Below, in pieces: positions 1-9,639 of a stretch of DNA of 64,000 nucleotides. The notes below the pieces were generated by a model, which made no database searches, was not told where the DNA came from, and saw only the letters and a list, made by a program, of their open reading frames with translations. Within the stretch, counting starts at the first letter, position 1. Every line of letters starts with the position of its first letter. A program made the translations under genes and the position numbers. The DNA comes from Nonomuraea rhodomycinica (GTDB lineage: Bacteria; Actinomycetota; Actinomycetes; Streptosporangiales; Streptosporangiaceae), in the NCBI RefSeq assembly GCF_013363995.1, contig NZ_JABWGO010000007.1, forward strand, positions 124,001 to 188,000, given 5' to 3'.

Positions 1-2
1 TA

Positions 3-41
3 CCAGACCTGACGTACGTTGGTAGGGCAAGACCGGTGTAG
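3..41 (+). CDS. possible last codons of an upstream gene (hpt-like), cut by window start
   Basis: A short frame runs in from the window edge and stops at TAG 39-41. It reads as 12 codons containing DLTYVG. Hypoxanthine phosphoribosyltransferases of actinobacteria end with a similar D-L-x-Y-V-G-x-L-x-P segment, and hpt normally sits directly upstream of ftsH in this group. The visible piece is too short to prove identity, so the call rests mostly on expected gene order. Confidence 0.3.
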   Translation, partial: PDLTYVGRARPV

Positions 42-218
42 CGGGCGGTCCCTCCGCGCGCTCTGCCGGTGTACCTTCTGACTCCTGAAGGGTGACCGCG
101 TGTCCTCTTCGGGTAGTCGGAAGATCTCGCGGTATCGGATGCCGCGGCCCCCGGGACGCGTCCCGGGGTTCAAGGCCATGGTCAGGAAGGGACGGGCCCG
201 CAAGGGGTTCCGCATCGG

Positions 219-2209
<1,991 letters not shown>

Positions 2210-2213
<4 letters not shown>

Positions 2214-2791
2214 GTTCGCACGACGTAGACCTGGGCCGGATCGAGAAGGCCGTCCGCGAGATCCTCTACGCCATCGGCGAGGATCCCGACCGTGACGGCC
2301 TGCTCGACACCCCGGCCCGGGTCGCCCGCGCCTACGCCGAGCAGTTCTCCGGCCTCGGCCAGAACCCCGAGGACGTGCTGAACAAGGTCTTCGACGTCGA
2401 CCACGACGAGATGGTGCTGGTCAAGGACATCGAGGTCTACTCCACCTGTGAGCACCACCTGGTGCCGTTCCACGGCTTCGCGCACGTGGGGTACATCCCC
2501 AACGACCGCGGCCAGGTGACGGGCCTGTCCAAGCTGGCCCGCCTGGTCGACGTCTACGCCCGGCGCCCGCAGGTGCAGGAGCGGATGACGTCGCAGATCG
2601 CCGACGCGCTCATGCACGTGCTGGAGCCGCGCGGGGCGATCGTGGTGCTGGAGTGCGAGCACCTGTGCATGACCATGCGGGGGGTTCGCAAGCCGGGCGC
2701 CAAGACCGTCACCTCCGCCGTCCGCGGCGACTTCCGCACCAGCGACAAGACCCGCGCCGAGGCGATGGCCCTGATTCTGGGACGACTGTAA
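2210..2791 (+). CDS. folE: GTP cyclohydrolase I
   Basis: Converts GTP to 7,8-dihydroneopterin triphosphate, the first step of folate synthesis, in the cytoplasm as a homodecamer. The 193-residue length is normal. The zinc and active-site region is intact: STCEHHLVPFHG, then CEHLCMTMRGV near the end, giving the Cys-His-Cys zinc ligands. The start is taken as GTG 2210, which overlaps the ftsH stop by four bases (GTGA) with CCGGAGA just upstream; the reading frame stays open far upstream but that part overlaps ftsH. Translational coupling to ftsH is therefore likely. The rest of the folate genes follow after a 537-base gap. Confidence 0.96.
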
Positions 2792-3328
2792 TTTTCTTCT
2801 GTCACGGCACAGCCGGCTTCGCGCCAGTCGCCGTCCAGGGCTGAGGGCCTCCAGGGAGACGCCCGCTGACCCCGCACATGGCCGGCCGCCGTTACGCGCG
2901 CGACGCCGGCCATGGCCTCCCTCCGCCGTCGGCCGGAGCCGCACCCCCTCTCCGGACCGGAGCGGCACCCTCACCCGTTGACCGGAGCCGCACCCCCTCC
3001 TCAGCCGTGGCTCTCCGCCCCCTCCTGGACCGGAACCGCACCCCCTCCTCAGCCGTAGCTCTACACCCCTTCCTTCGCCGGAGGCGCAAGCCCCTTCTCC
3101 GCCGGAGCCGTGCGGGCCCTCCTTTGCCGGGATCGGTGGTCTCCGGCCGCCGCCCGGGAGTCGCCCGCGTGGTCGGGGCGTGTCGTGGGTGTGGGGGCTT
3201 GCCGGGTGGGGTGTAAAAAGGCGCCAAAAATGTGCGGACCAGCGGCAAGCCTGCCTGCGTGGGATTCGTTATCCACAATGGGGTACCCATGACATCAACA
3301 GGTCTGGGCAAGCGCCTAGGCTTGGGCC
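2792..3328. other. 537-base intergenic region between folE and folP
   Basis: No supported gene. The middle part (about 2930-3115) is a C-rich run of imperfect repeats built on ACCGGAGCCGCACCCCCTCC. The last 100 bases before folP are less GC-rich and probably hold the folP promoter. Open frames here have arginine/proline-rich nonsense translations and are not called. Confidence 0.6.
2981..3062 (+). repeat. imperfect tandem repeat, 48-base period
   Basis: A 34-base block at 2981-3014 recurs at 3029-3062 with two mismatches by eye; each begins ACCGGA(G/A)CCGCACCCCC. Weaker relatives lie on both sides (around 2950-2970 and 3075-3110). It is non-coding on both strands as far as I can tell. Confidence 0.75.
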
Positions 3329-4192
3329 ATGACAAGCGGGCCGACAAGCGTGCCAGGACTGGCAGCCGAAGAGCGGTGCCTCGTCATGGGCGTGGTCAAC
3401 GTGACGCCCGACTCCTTCTCCGACGGCGGTCTGTGGTTCGGCGAGGAGGCCGCGATCCGGCACGGGCTGGAGCTGGTCGATGAGGGAGCCGACATCGTCG
3501 ATGTGGGAGGCGAGTCCACCCGCCCCGGAGCGGCGAGGGTGTCCCTGGAGGAGGAGCTGGCCCGCGTGGTGCCGGTCATCAGGGAACTCAGCGCGCGCGG
3601 GGTGGCGGTCAGCGTCGACACGATGCGCGCCGAGGTCGCCAGGGCGGCCGTGGAGGCCGGAGCACGTCTGGTCAACGACGTGAGCGGCGGCCTGGCCGAC
3701 CCCGAGATGCCGCGCGTGGTCGCCGACACCGGCGTCCCCTACGTGGTGATGCACTGGCGCGGCCACAGCGCCGACATGGACACCCGGGCGGTCTACGCCG
3801 ACGTGGTGACCGAGGTGCGCGAGGAGCTGGCCAAGCGGGTCGATCTGGTGCTGGCCGAGGGCGTGTCCGAGGAGCAGGTCGTGCTCGACCCGGGCCTCGG
3901 CTTCGCGAAGACCGCCGCCCACAACTGGGCGCTGCTGGCCGGCCTGCCGCGCCTGGCCGAGCTGGGCTATCCGCTGCTCGTGGGCGCCTCCCGCAAGAGG
4001 TTCCTGGGGCGGCTGCTGGCCGGCGACGACGGCGCGCCCCGCCCGTTCAGCCGTAGTGACGACGCCACCGTGGCCGTGACGGCGCTGGCCGCACGCGCCG
4101 GCGCCTGGTGCGTCAGGGTTCACAAGGTGGCGCCCAACGCCGACGCCGTCCGCGTGGCCGCCGCATGGGAGAGAGCAGGAGCCGATACATGA
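3329..4192 (+). CDS. folP: dihydropteroate synthase
   Basis: Condenses 6-hydroxymethyl-dihydropterin pyrophosphate with p-aminobenzoate to dihydropteroate; the sulfonamide target. The 287-residue TIM barrel shows the family signatures: GVVNVTPDSFSDGG near the N-terminus, DVGGESTRPGA, NDVSGG, DPGLGFAK, GASRKRFLG and the C-terminal RVHKV. ATG 3329 gives a normal N-terminus but has only a weak ribosome-binding site. The stop overlaps the next start (ATGA), so folP heads a coupled operon of six genes to 6091. This matches the main FolP1 of actinobacteria rather than the FolP2 paralogue, judging from context. Confidence 0.95.
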   Translation: MTSGPTSVPGLAAEERCLVMGVVNVTPDSFSDGGLWFGEEAAIRHGLELVDEGADIVDVGGESTRPGAARVSLEEELARVVPVIRELSARGVAVSVDTMRAEVARAAVEAGARLVNDVSGGLADPEMPRVVADTGVPYVVMHWRGHSADMDTRAVYADVVTEVREELAKRVDLVLAEGVSEEQVVLDPGLGFAKTAAHNWALLAGLPRLAELGYPLLVGASRKRFLGRLLAGDDGAPRPFSRSDDATVAVTALAARAGAWCVRVHKVAPNADAVRVAAAWERAGADT

Positions 4193-4635
4193 GCGTCGAC
4201 ACTGCCGCCATCGAGACGGTCAACCAGGACTTCTACACCGCGATCGAGGCCGGCGACCTCGACCGGATGACCGAGATCTGGGCCGAGGACTCCGCCGACG
4301 AGCAGGTGAGCTGTGTCCACCCGGGCTGGACCCTGCTGGCGGGGCGCTCGGAGGTGCTGCGCTCCTGGGCGCTCATCATGGCCAACACCACCTACATCCA
4401 GTTCGTGCTGACCGACGTCAGCACGACCGTGCTGGGCGACGTGGCGGTCCTCACCTGTGTCGAGAACATCCTCACCGCCGGCGACGAAGGTGAGTCGAGC
4501 TTCGCCGCGGGCAAGGTCGTGGCGAGCAACGTCTACGTCCGCACCCCGCAGGGGTGGCGGCTGTGGATGCATCACGGCTCGCCGGTGCTCCAGGGCGACG
4601 ACGACGAGGAGGAGGACGACGAGCTTGAGCACTGA
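4189..4635 (+). CDS. NTF2/SnoaL-like protein of the folate operon
   Basis: A 148-residue protein of the nuclear-transport-factor-2 fold (SnoaL-like, DUF4440-type): an N-terminal helix with the pattern ...DFYTAIEAGDLDRMTEIWAED, then VHPGW and a C-terminal WRLWMHHGSP strand. Such proteins are commonly found between folP and folB in actinobacteria; their role is not established. The start ATG 4189 overlaps the folP stop. The C-terminus is strongly acidic (a run of Asp/Glu), and the DNA coding for that tail doubles as the ribosome-binding site of folB. Confidence 0.85.
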   Translation: MSVDTAAIETVNQDFYTAIEAGDLDRMTEIWAEDSADEQVSCVHPGWTLLAGRSEVLRSWALIMANTTYIQFVLTDVSTTVLGDVAVLTCVENILTAGDEGESSFAAGKVVASNVYVRTPQGWRLWMHHGSPVLQGDDDEEEDDELEH

Positions 4636-4990
4636 CCGGATCACGCTGAAGGGCCTGCGCGCCAGAGGGCGGCACGGGGTGCTGCCCGCCGAGCGGGAGC
4701 TGGGGCAGGAGTTCGTGGTCGACGCGACGCTGTTCCTCGACCTGGCGCCCGCCGCGGCTGCCGACGACCTGACGCTCACGGTCCACTACGGCGAGCTGGC
4801 CCAGGCGCTGGTCAAGGTCGTGGAGGGGGAGCCCGTCGAGCTGATCGAGACGCTGGCGCAGCGCCTGGCCGACGTGTGCCTGGCCGACGACCGGGTCCAC
4901 GCGGCGGAGATCAGCGTGCACAAGCCGGCCGCGCCGATCCCCCTGCCGTTCGACGACGTGATCGTGACGATCCGGCGGAGCCGCCAATGA
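4625..4990 (+). CDS. folB: dihydroneopterin aldolase
   Basis: Cleaves 7,8-dihydroneopterin to 6-hydroxymethyl-dihydropterin and glycolaldehyde. The 121-residue product carries the family pattern: an N-terminal LKGLRARGRHGVLPAERE, the glutamate in VHYGELAQALVKVVE, and the C-terminal SVHKPAAPIPLPFDDV with the catalytic-site Lys. Start is TTG 4625, chosen because the perfect purine run GAGGAGGAGGA at 4606-4616 ends 8 bases upstream; it overlaps the previous gene by 11 bases. The stop overlaps the start of the following 50-codon ORF (ATGA). Confidence 0.93.
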   Translation: MSTDRITLKGLRARGRHGVLPAERELGQEFVVDATLFLDLAPAAAADDLTLTVHYGELAQALVKVVEGEPVELIETLAQRLADVCLADDRVHAAEISVHKPAAPIPLPFDDVIVTIRRSRQ

Positions 4991-5139
4991 GTCCCCTCCT
5001 GAGCCGGCCCATGCGTCGCCCGGCTGGTGGCCCCGCCGGCCGGCCCGCGCGCCGGCGCACGCCCGGGCCCCTCGGCGGCGTGCCCGTTTCCGACGGTGTG
5101 GACGATGTGTACGTGACGATCGAGTGGAGTCGCCCATGA
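4987..5139 (+). CDS. 50-residue ORF echoing the FolB C-terminus
   Basis: This small ORF is coupled on both sides: its ATG overlaps the folB stop and its TGA overlaps the folK ATG. The N-terminal half is Pro/Arg/Gly-rich. The last residues, DDVYVTIEWSRP, closely match the end of FolB, DDVIVTIRRSRQ, and the underlying DNA at about 5102-5141 resembles 4953-4992, including the closing ATGAG junction. It is most simply a partial duplication of the folB 3' end that preserved folK coupling. Whether the peptide has a function is unknown. It may equally be only a relay for ribosomes into folK. Confidence 0.55.
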   Translation: MSPLLSRPMRRPAGGPAGRPARRRTPGPLGGVPVSDGVDDVYVTIEWSRP

Positions 5140-5639
5140 GATGCGTCCTGTCCCTCGGCAGCAACCTCGGCCGGCGCTTCGACACGTTGCAGGGGGCCGT
5201 CGACACGCTGTTCGACGCTCCGGGCATGGAGTTCGTCGCGGCGTCGCCCGTCTACGAGACCGACCCGGTGGGCGGCCCCGCCGGGCAGCGGCCGTACCTC
5301 AACGCGATCGTGATCGCCGAGACCTCGCTGCCGCCGCGCGCGCTGCTGGAGCGGGCGCAGAGCGTCGAGAACGCGTTCGGCCGGGAGCGGCTGGAGCGGT
5401 GGGGTCCGCGCACGCTCGACGTCGACCTCGTGGTCGTGGGCGACACGGTGTGCGACGACCCCGACCTCACGCTGCCGCACCCGCGCGCCCACGAGCGGGC
5501 GTTCGTGCTGGTGCCGTGGTCGCGGGCCGACCCGGATGCCGAGCTGCCCGGTCACGGCCGGGTGGCCGACGTGCTGGCGGGCCTCGACCAGCGGGGCGTG
5601 CGGCTGCGCGACGACCTGAAGCTGCAGAGGCCCGATTGA
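5136..5639 (+). CDS. folK: 6-hydroxymethyl-7,8-dihydropterin pyrophosphokinase
   Basis: Transfers pyrophosphate from ATP to 6-hydroxymethyl-dihydropterin, supplying the substrate of FolP. The 167-residue sequence has SLGSNLGRR at the N-terminus, the metal-binding GPRTLDVDLVVVG, and LPHPRAHERAFVLVPW, all diagnostic. ATG 5136 is preferred over a GTG four codons upstream because it overlaps the preceding stop (ATGA). The stop overlaps the TTG start of the DUF3180 gene. Confidence 0.96.
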   Translation: MRCVLSLGSNLGRRFDTLQGAVDTLFDAPGMEFVAASPVYETDPVGGPAGQRPYLNAIVIAETSLPPRALLERAQSVENAFGRERLERWGPRTLDVDLVVVGDTVCDDPDLTLPHPRAHERAFVLVPWSRADPDAELPGHGRVADVLAGLDQRGVRLRDDLKLQRPD

Positions 5640-6091
5640 GGCCGACCCGTCCCGGCGTGCTCGTCGGTCTCGTCGTCGTCGTGGCCCTGCTCACCTGGAT
5701 GGTGGTGCGGCAGTTCTACGCCGAGTTGCCCATCGTGCCGTGGACCGCGATCCCGACCGTGCTGCTGCTGGCCCTCGGCGAGGCGTACAGCGCGTGGATG
5801 ACCAAGGCGCGCCTCGACCGCAAGCCGGGCACCAAGCCGGTGGAGCCGCTGGCGGTGGCGCGGCTGGCCGCCCTGGCCAAGGCGTCGTCGTACGCGGGGG
5901 CGGTGTTCGGCGGGATGTTCGCCGGGTTCGCCCTGCACACGGTGCAGCTGCTCACGCGGGAGACGCCGCGCACGGAGTTCTTCATCGCGACAGGCTCGTT
6001 CCTCGCGTTCGTGGCGCTCATCTGCGCCGCGCTGTTCCTGGAGCACTCCTGCCGCATCCCCGAGGGCCCCGAGGACACCGGCCCGCGCTAG
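5636..6091 (+). CDS. DUF3180 integral membrane protein
   Basis: A 151-residue protein with four hydrophobic segments (about 7-24, 32-50, 82-102 and 113-135) that follows folK in most actinobacteria; the mycobacterial counterpart is Rv3605c. Function is unknown. The start is TTG 5636, overlapping the folK stop as TTGA, with AGAGG nearby; the frame is open further upstream but overlaps folK with no plausible sequence. Its stop codon overlaps the stop of the convergent ribbon-helix-helix gene. Confidence 0.88.
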   Translation: MRPTRPGVLVGLVVVVALLTWMVVRQFYAELPIVPWTAIPTVLLLALGEAYSAWMTKARLDRKPGTKPVEPLAVARLAALAKASSYAGAVFGGMFAGFALHTVQLLTRETPRTEFFIATGSFLAFVALICAALFLEHSCRIPEGPEDTGPR

Positions 6092-6399
6092 GCCGTCTCG
6101 TCTCTGCCGGATAGTGCGCCGAACCCGGTCCCGGGTCTGAAGACGGACGGCCTCACGCTGGTGGAGGCCGGGATGTTCGGCACGGTGGATCGCACCGCGG
6201 ACCACCAGGCGTCCTCTTCGGCCGACAGGTCCTCGTCGGCGAGTCGTCGCGCGTCGGCGCGGGCCTGCTTGAGCCAGACCTCATGCCCCAGGAGGCGCAG
6301 GGCGCGCCGGATCACGTCGCCGGACCGCTCGCCGGGCCGTGCGGCGGTCCGGATGATGCGCTCGTCCTCGGGGCCGGTCGGGAACACGGTGACAGTCAT
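6088..6399 (-). CDS. ribbon-helix-helix (ParD-like) protein, orphan
   Basis: A 103-residue protein whose first 65 residues look like a ParD/CopG-type ribbon-helix-helix antitoxin: a short beta start (MTVTVF), then RSGDVIRRALRLLGHEVW and an arginine/glutamate-rich helix ending in EEDAWW. The C-terminal 35 residues are low-complexity. No toxin-like gene (ParE/RelE or PIN) is adjacent: the upstream neighbour on the same strand, 3 bases away, is an acyltransferase. It may be a solitary DNA-binding regulator of that operon. The family call is moderate, the antitoxin role only inferred. Confidence 0.6.
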   Translation of the reverse strand: MTVTVFPTGPEDERIIRTAARPGERSGDVIRRALRLLGHEVWLKQARADARRLADEDLSAEEDAWWSAVRSTVPNIPASTSVRPSVFRPGTGFGALSGRDETA

Positions 6400-6402
6400 G
6401 TC

Positions 6403-7536
6403 TCAAGGGCGGCGGGGCGCCGGGCTCGTGTCCTCGGTCCGGGCGGGGCGGGGGCGGCCGAAGAGGTAGATGACCGGGAGCGTGCAGATCAGCGGCCCCA
6501 GGATGGCGATCGGGCGCTCCAGCCACCACTTGAGGTCCGGCGGCACCTTCCCGCCCAGCGTGCCGAACAGCCACCACGACACCCCCAGCGCGATCGCCAT
6601 CCCCGTGGTGTGGAAGAGGAACAGCGGCAGCGCGAAGCGGTTGATCGTGTCGTTGACGCGCCGCCAGCCCGGCCGTTCCAGGACCCGCTCCATCGCCGGC
6701 CGCAGCACCTCGACCAGCCCGATCTGGAAGATCAGCAGGGCGACGATGACGAACGTGGGCGGCGCCATGTTCGACCACTTGTCGCCCGGCACGCCGACCA
6801 TGGACCCGGGGTAGATGCCCGAGTAGACCAGGCCGAACAGCGCGAACAGCCCCGTCCACAGCACGCCCACGTCGTAGCGGCGGGGCAGGACGACGATCCG
6901 GTCGTAGAAGAAGCCGGCCTGGTGGGCGAGGCCCCAGACCACGATCATGTTGAGCCAGCCGGCCCACTCCACGCCGTAACGGAAGCGCACCACGTCCACG
7001 ACCAGCGCCGCGCCGCCGAGCCAGATGAGCGCCAGCACGTCGTAGCGGCGGTGCAGCCACAGCGCCACCGGCAGCAGCGCGATGAGCACGAGGTAGACGC
7101 CGAGGAACCACAGCGGGCTGAGCACGAGCAGCACCACCCGCCACATCCAGTCGACCTTGAACACCCAGGTCACGACGGCGCCGACGACCGTCCACGCGCC
7201 GGACAGGAAGAGCGCTGGGACGGCCAGCGCGCGGATGCGCCGCCACACGAACGCGCCGATGCCGACGCCGCGCGCCCTGGCCCGCTCCCACGACAGCAGG
7301 TGGACGTGCCCGCCGACGTAGAAGAACAGCGGCAGCACCTGGAGCAGCCAGGTGAGGATCCACAGCCCCGAGGTGAACCCGAGCGGGCTGGTCGGCTCGG
7401 GACCGCCGGGCTCCCATTGCAGGATCGTGAACGCCCAGTGCCACACCACGACGACGATGAGGCTGAGGGCGCGCAGCCAGTCGACGTACTTGTCGCGGAC
7501 GACGGCGGGGGGTGCCGGGGGTTCGGGGGCGGTCAC
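6403..7536 (-). CDS. acyltransferase 3 family membrane protein
   Basis: A 377-residue polytopic membrane protein of the OafA/YrhL acyltransferase-3 type. The N-terminus has the typical YVDWLRALSLIVVVVWHW and a later PLFFYVGGHVHLLSW with a membrane arginine-rich loop (WRRIRALAVPALFL). About ten hydrophobic segments are visible. Members O-acetylate or acylate exported sugars and peptidoglycan; the substrate here cannot be told. The GTG start overlaps the nuoD stop (GTGA), so it is probably translated from the nuoD transcript. Confidence 0.85.
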   Translation of the reverse strand: MTAPEPPAPPAVVRDKYVDWLRALSLIVVVVWHWAFTILQWEPGGPEPTSPLGFTSGLWILTWLLQVLPLFFYVGGHVHLLSWERARARGVGIGAFVWRRIRALAVPALFLSGAWTVVGAVVTWVFKVDWMWRVVLLVLSPLWFLGVYLVLIALLPVALWLHRRYDVLALIWLGGAALVVDVVRFRYGVEWAGWLNMIVVWGLAHQAGFFYDRIVVLPRRYDVGVLWTGLFALFGLVYSGIYPGSMVGVPGDKWSNMAPPTFVIVALLIFQIGLVEVLRPAMERVLERPGWRRVNDTINRFALPLFLFHTTGMAIALGVSWWLFGTLGGKVPPDLKWWLERPIAILGPLICTLPVIYLFGRPRPARTEDTSPAPRRP

Positions 7537-8678
7537 TTGTCGATGTCACCCACGACGAAGAACATCGAGCCGAGGATCGCCACCATGTCGGCCACCAGGT
7601 GGCCGGGCAGCATCTCGCGCAGCACCTGGATGTTGTTGTAGGAGGCCGAGCGGAGCTTGAGCCGCCACGGCGTCTTGTCGCCCTTGGAGACGAGGTAGTA
7701 GCCGTTGATGCCGAGGGGGTTCTCGGTCCAGGCGTACGTGTGGCCCTCGGGCACCTTCAGCACCTTGGGCAGGCGCTGGTTGACCGGGCCGGGCGGCAGC
7801 GAGCGGAGCCGCTCCACGCAGGCGTCGGCCAGGTCGAGGGAGACCTTGAGCTGTTCCAGCAGCACCTCGAAGCGGGCGTGGCAGTCGCCCGCCTCGCGCG
7901 TGACGACCTTCACCGGCAGCTCGGGATAGGCGAGGTACGGCTGGTCGCGCCGCAGGTCGAAGTCCACGCCGGAGGCGCGGGCGATGGGGCCGCTGACGCC
8001 GTACTGCATGATCTGCTCGTGCCGGAGCACGCCCACGCCCTTGGTGCGGGCCAGGAAGATCTCGTTGTGGAGGATGAGGTCCTCGATGTCGGGGACGCGG
8101 CGGCGGGTCTCGGCGACCGCCTCCGACACCCGGTCCAGCCAGCCGTACGGGAGCTCCTCCTTGAGCCCGCCGACCCGGTTGAACATGTAGTGCATGCGTC
8201 CGCCGGAGATCTCCTCCATGACGGCCTGGATGCGCTCGCGCTCGTTGAAGGCGTAGAAGACCGGGGTGATCGCGCCGAGCTCCAGGGGGTAGGAGCCGAG
8301 GAACATCAGGTGGCTGAGGACCCGGTTGAGCTCGGCCAGCAGCGTGCGGGCCCAGACGGCGCGGACGGGCGGCTCCATGCCGAGCAGGCGTTCGGCGGCG
8401 ATGACCACGCCCAGCTCGTTGGCGAAGCCGGACAGCCAGTCGTGCCGGTTGGCCAGCATGATGATCTGCCGGAAGTCGCGCACCTCGAACAGCTTCTCGG
8501 CGCCCCGGTGCATGTAGCCGATGATCGGCTCGGCGGTGGCGATGCGCTCGCCGTCGAGCGTGAGGCGCAGCCGCAGGACGCCGTGGGTGGACGGGTGCTG
8601 CGGGCCGATGTTGAGGATCATGTCCTCGGTCGCCAGCTCCTTCGCGCCCGCGCCGATGCCGACCACGCGTTCCGTCAT
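7533..8678 (-). CDS. nuoD: orphan NADH-quinone oxidoreductase subunit D (NuoD2 type)
   Basis: A 381-residue homologue of the 49-kDa subunit of complex I, with NIGPQHPSTHGVLR, GYMHRGAEKL, GGRMHYMFNRVGGL and SYNNIQVLREMLPG; the C-terminus ends GDIDK as in true NuoD. No other nuo gene is present. The segment that is usually DRLDY around the quinone-binding tyrosine reads NRHDWLSGF, so Trp replaces Tyr. Arg58 in HRGAEKL matches the arginine dimethylated in mitochondrial NDUFS2. A second, stand-alone nuoD is known in Streptomyces and may work with a different partner set. It is the first gene of a three-gene minus-strand operon. Confidence 0.92.
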   Translation of the reverse strand: MTERVVGIGAGAKELATEDMILNIGPQHPSTHGVLRLRLTLDGERIATAEPIIGYMHRGAEKLFEVRDFRQIIMLANRHDWLSGFANELGVVIAAERLLGMEPPVRAVWARTLLAELNRVLSHLMFLGSYPLELGAITPVFYAFNERERIQAVMEEISGGRMHYMFNRVGGLKEELPYGWLDRVSEAVAETRRRVPDIEDLILHNEIFLARTKGVGVLRHEQIMQYGVSGPIARASGVDFDLRRDQPYLAYPELPVKVVTREAGDCHARFEVLLEQLKVSLDLADACVERLRSLPPGPVNQRLPKVLKVPEGHTYAWTENPLGINGYYLVSKGDKTPWRLKLRSASYNNIQVLREMLPGHLVADMVAILGSMFFVVGDIDK

Positions 8679-8823
8679 AGGGCCATGCTGCCACCGGCCG
8701 CCGTGGTGATCCAGCGCGGGGTGGCCGGCCGTCGTCCCTGGAGCAGGGTCAAGGAACGGTATGGATGCGCATCGCTAAAACCGGACTAGGGGAGATAAAG
8801 CGGTATCGGGGGGAGGTATTTCC

Positions 8824-9585
8824 ATGAAGAGAATCGTGTTCGACGTAGCCGCGTTGATCTCACGCGTCCTGATCGGCGTGATCTTCGTGTCCACCGGATT
8901 GCAGAAGTGGCAGGCCGGGCTGGGCGCCACGTCCAAGATGTTCACCCAGAGTGGTGTGCCGCTGCCGCAGCTCGCCGCCGCGTACGCGATGACGGCCGAG
9001 ACCGTGGGGGGCGCCCTGCTGGTCATCGGGCTCGCTGTGCGGCTGGCGTCGCTGGGGCTGCTCGTCGTGCTCGGAGGCGCCTTCGCCTTCGTCCACATGG
9101 GGCACGGGATCTCCAGCAACACCGGCGGCTGGGAGTTCGTGGGCGCCCTGGCGGCGGGGTGCGTGCTGCTGCTCGCGCTGGGGGGCGGGCGCATCGGCGT
9201 CGACGGAGTGCTGTCCGCCTCGTACCGGCGCCGTCGCGCCGAGAAGCGGGCGGCCGTCGCCCCCGCCGGCGCGGGCACGGCATCGGCCCCGACGGAGCCC
9301 ATGTACCGGGGGCCGATCCCGGCCGTGCCGAAGGCGCCGCAGACGCAGCCCACGACACCTCCGGCGCAGCCCACGACACCTCCGGCGCAGCCCGCGACAC
9401 CTCCGGGGGAGCAGACGACACCCATGCGCGGCAGCGCGACACCGGGGGAGGCGGGCGACACCACGCCCCGGCATCCCTACGGTGACCAGGGACGCCGTCC
9501 CGGGGACCTCAACGAGGAGGACATGAGCGACATCGACGCCCTGTTCTCCGAGGACCACCCCACCCGCAAGCCGCCCAACCGCTGA
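8824..9585 (+). CDS. DoxX-family membrane protein with Pro/Thr-rich tail
   Basis: The first 135 residues form a four-helix DoxX-type membrane domain (ALISRVLIGVIFVSTGLQKW; AAAYAMTAETVGGALLV; LGLLVVLGGAFAFVHMGHG; FVGALAAGCVLLLALGG). DoxX proteins are linked to quinone or thiol redox systems, but the role is usually undefined. The remaining 115 residues are a disordered tail with three tandem copies of TTPPAQP-like units, followed by an acidic segment. ATG 8824 has the strong site GGGGGAGGT at 8810-8818. It is divergent from nuoD across a 145-base gap that should hold both promoters. Confidence 0.85.
   Translation: MKRIVFDVAALISRVLIGVIFVSTGLQKWQAGLGATSKMFTQSGVPLPQLAAAYAMTAETVGGALLVIGLAVRLASLGLLVVLGGAFAFVHMGHGISSNTGGWEFVGALAAGCVLLLALGGGRIGVDGVLSASYRRRRAEKRAAVAPAGAGTASAPTEPMYRGPIPAVPKAPQTQPTTPPAQPTTPPAQPATPPGEQTTPMRGSATPGEAGDTTPRHPYGDQGRRPGDLNEEDMSDIDALFSEDHPTRKPPNR
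9346..9408 (+). repeat. 21-base tandem repeat inside the DoxX gene
   Basis: Three head-to-tail 21-base units (9346-9366, 9367-9387, 9388-9408), the first two identical and the third with minor changes, encode QPTTPPA-type heptads in the disordered tail. The unit is a multiple of three, so copy-number change keeps the frame. Confidence 0.85.
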
Positions 9586-9639
9586 CCGCGACGGCCCGGC
9601 CGGACGAGGACGGCCCGGCCGCACAGGAAGGGGGCGCGC

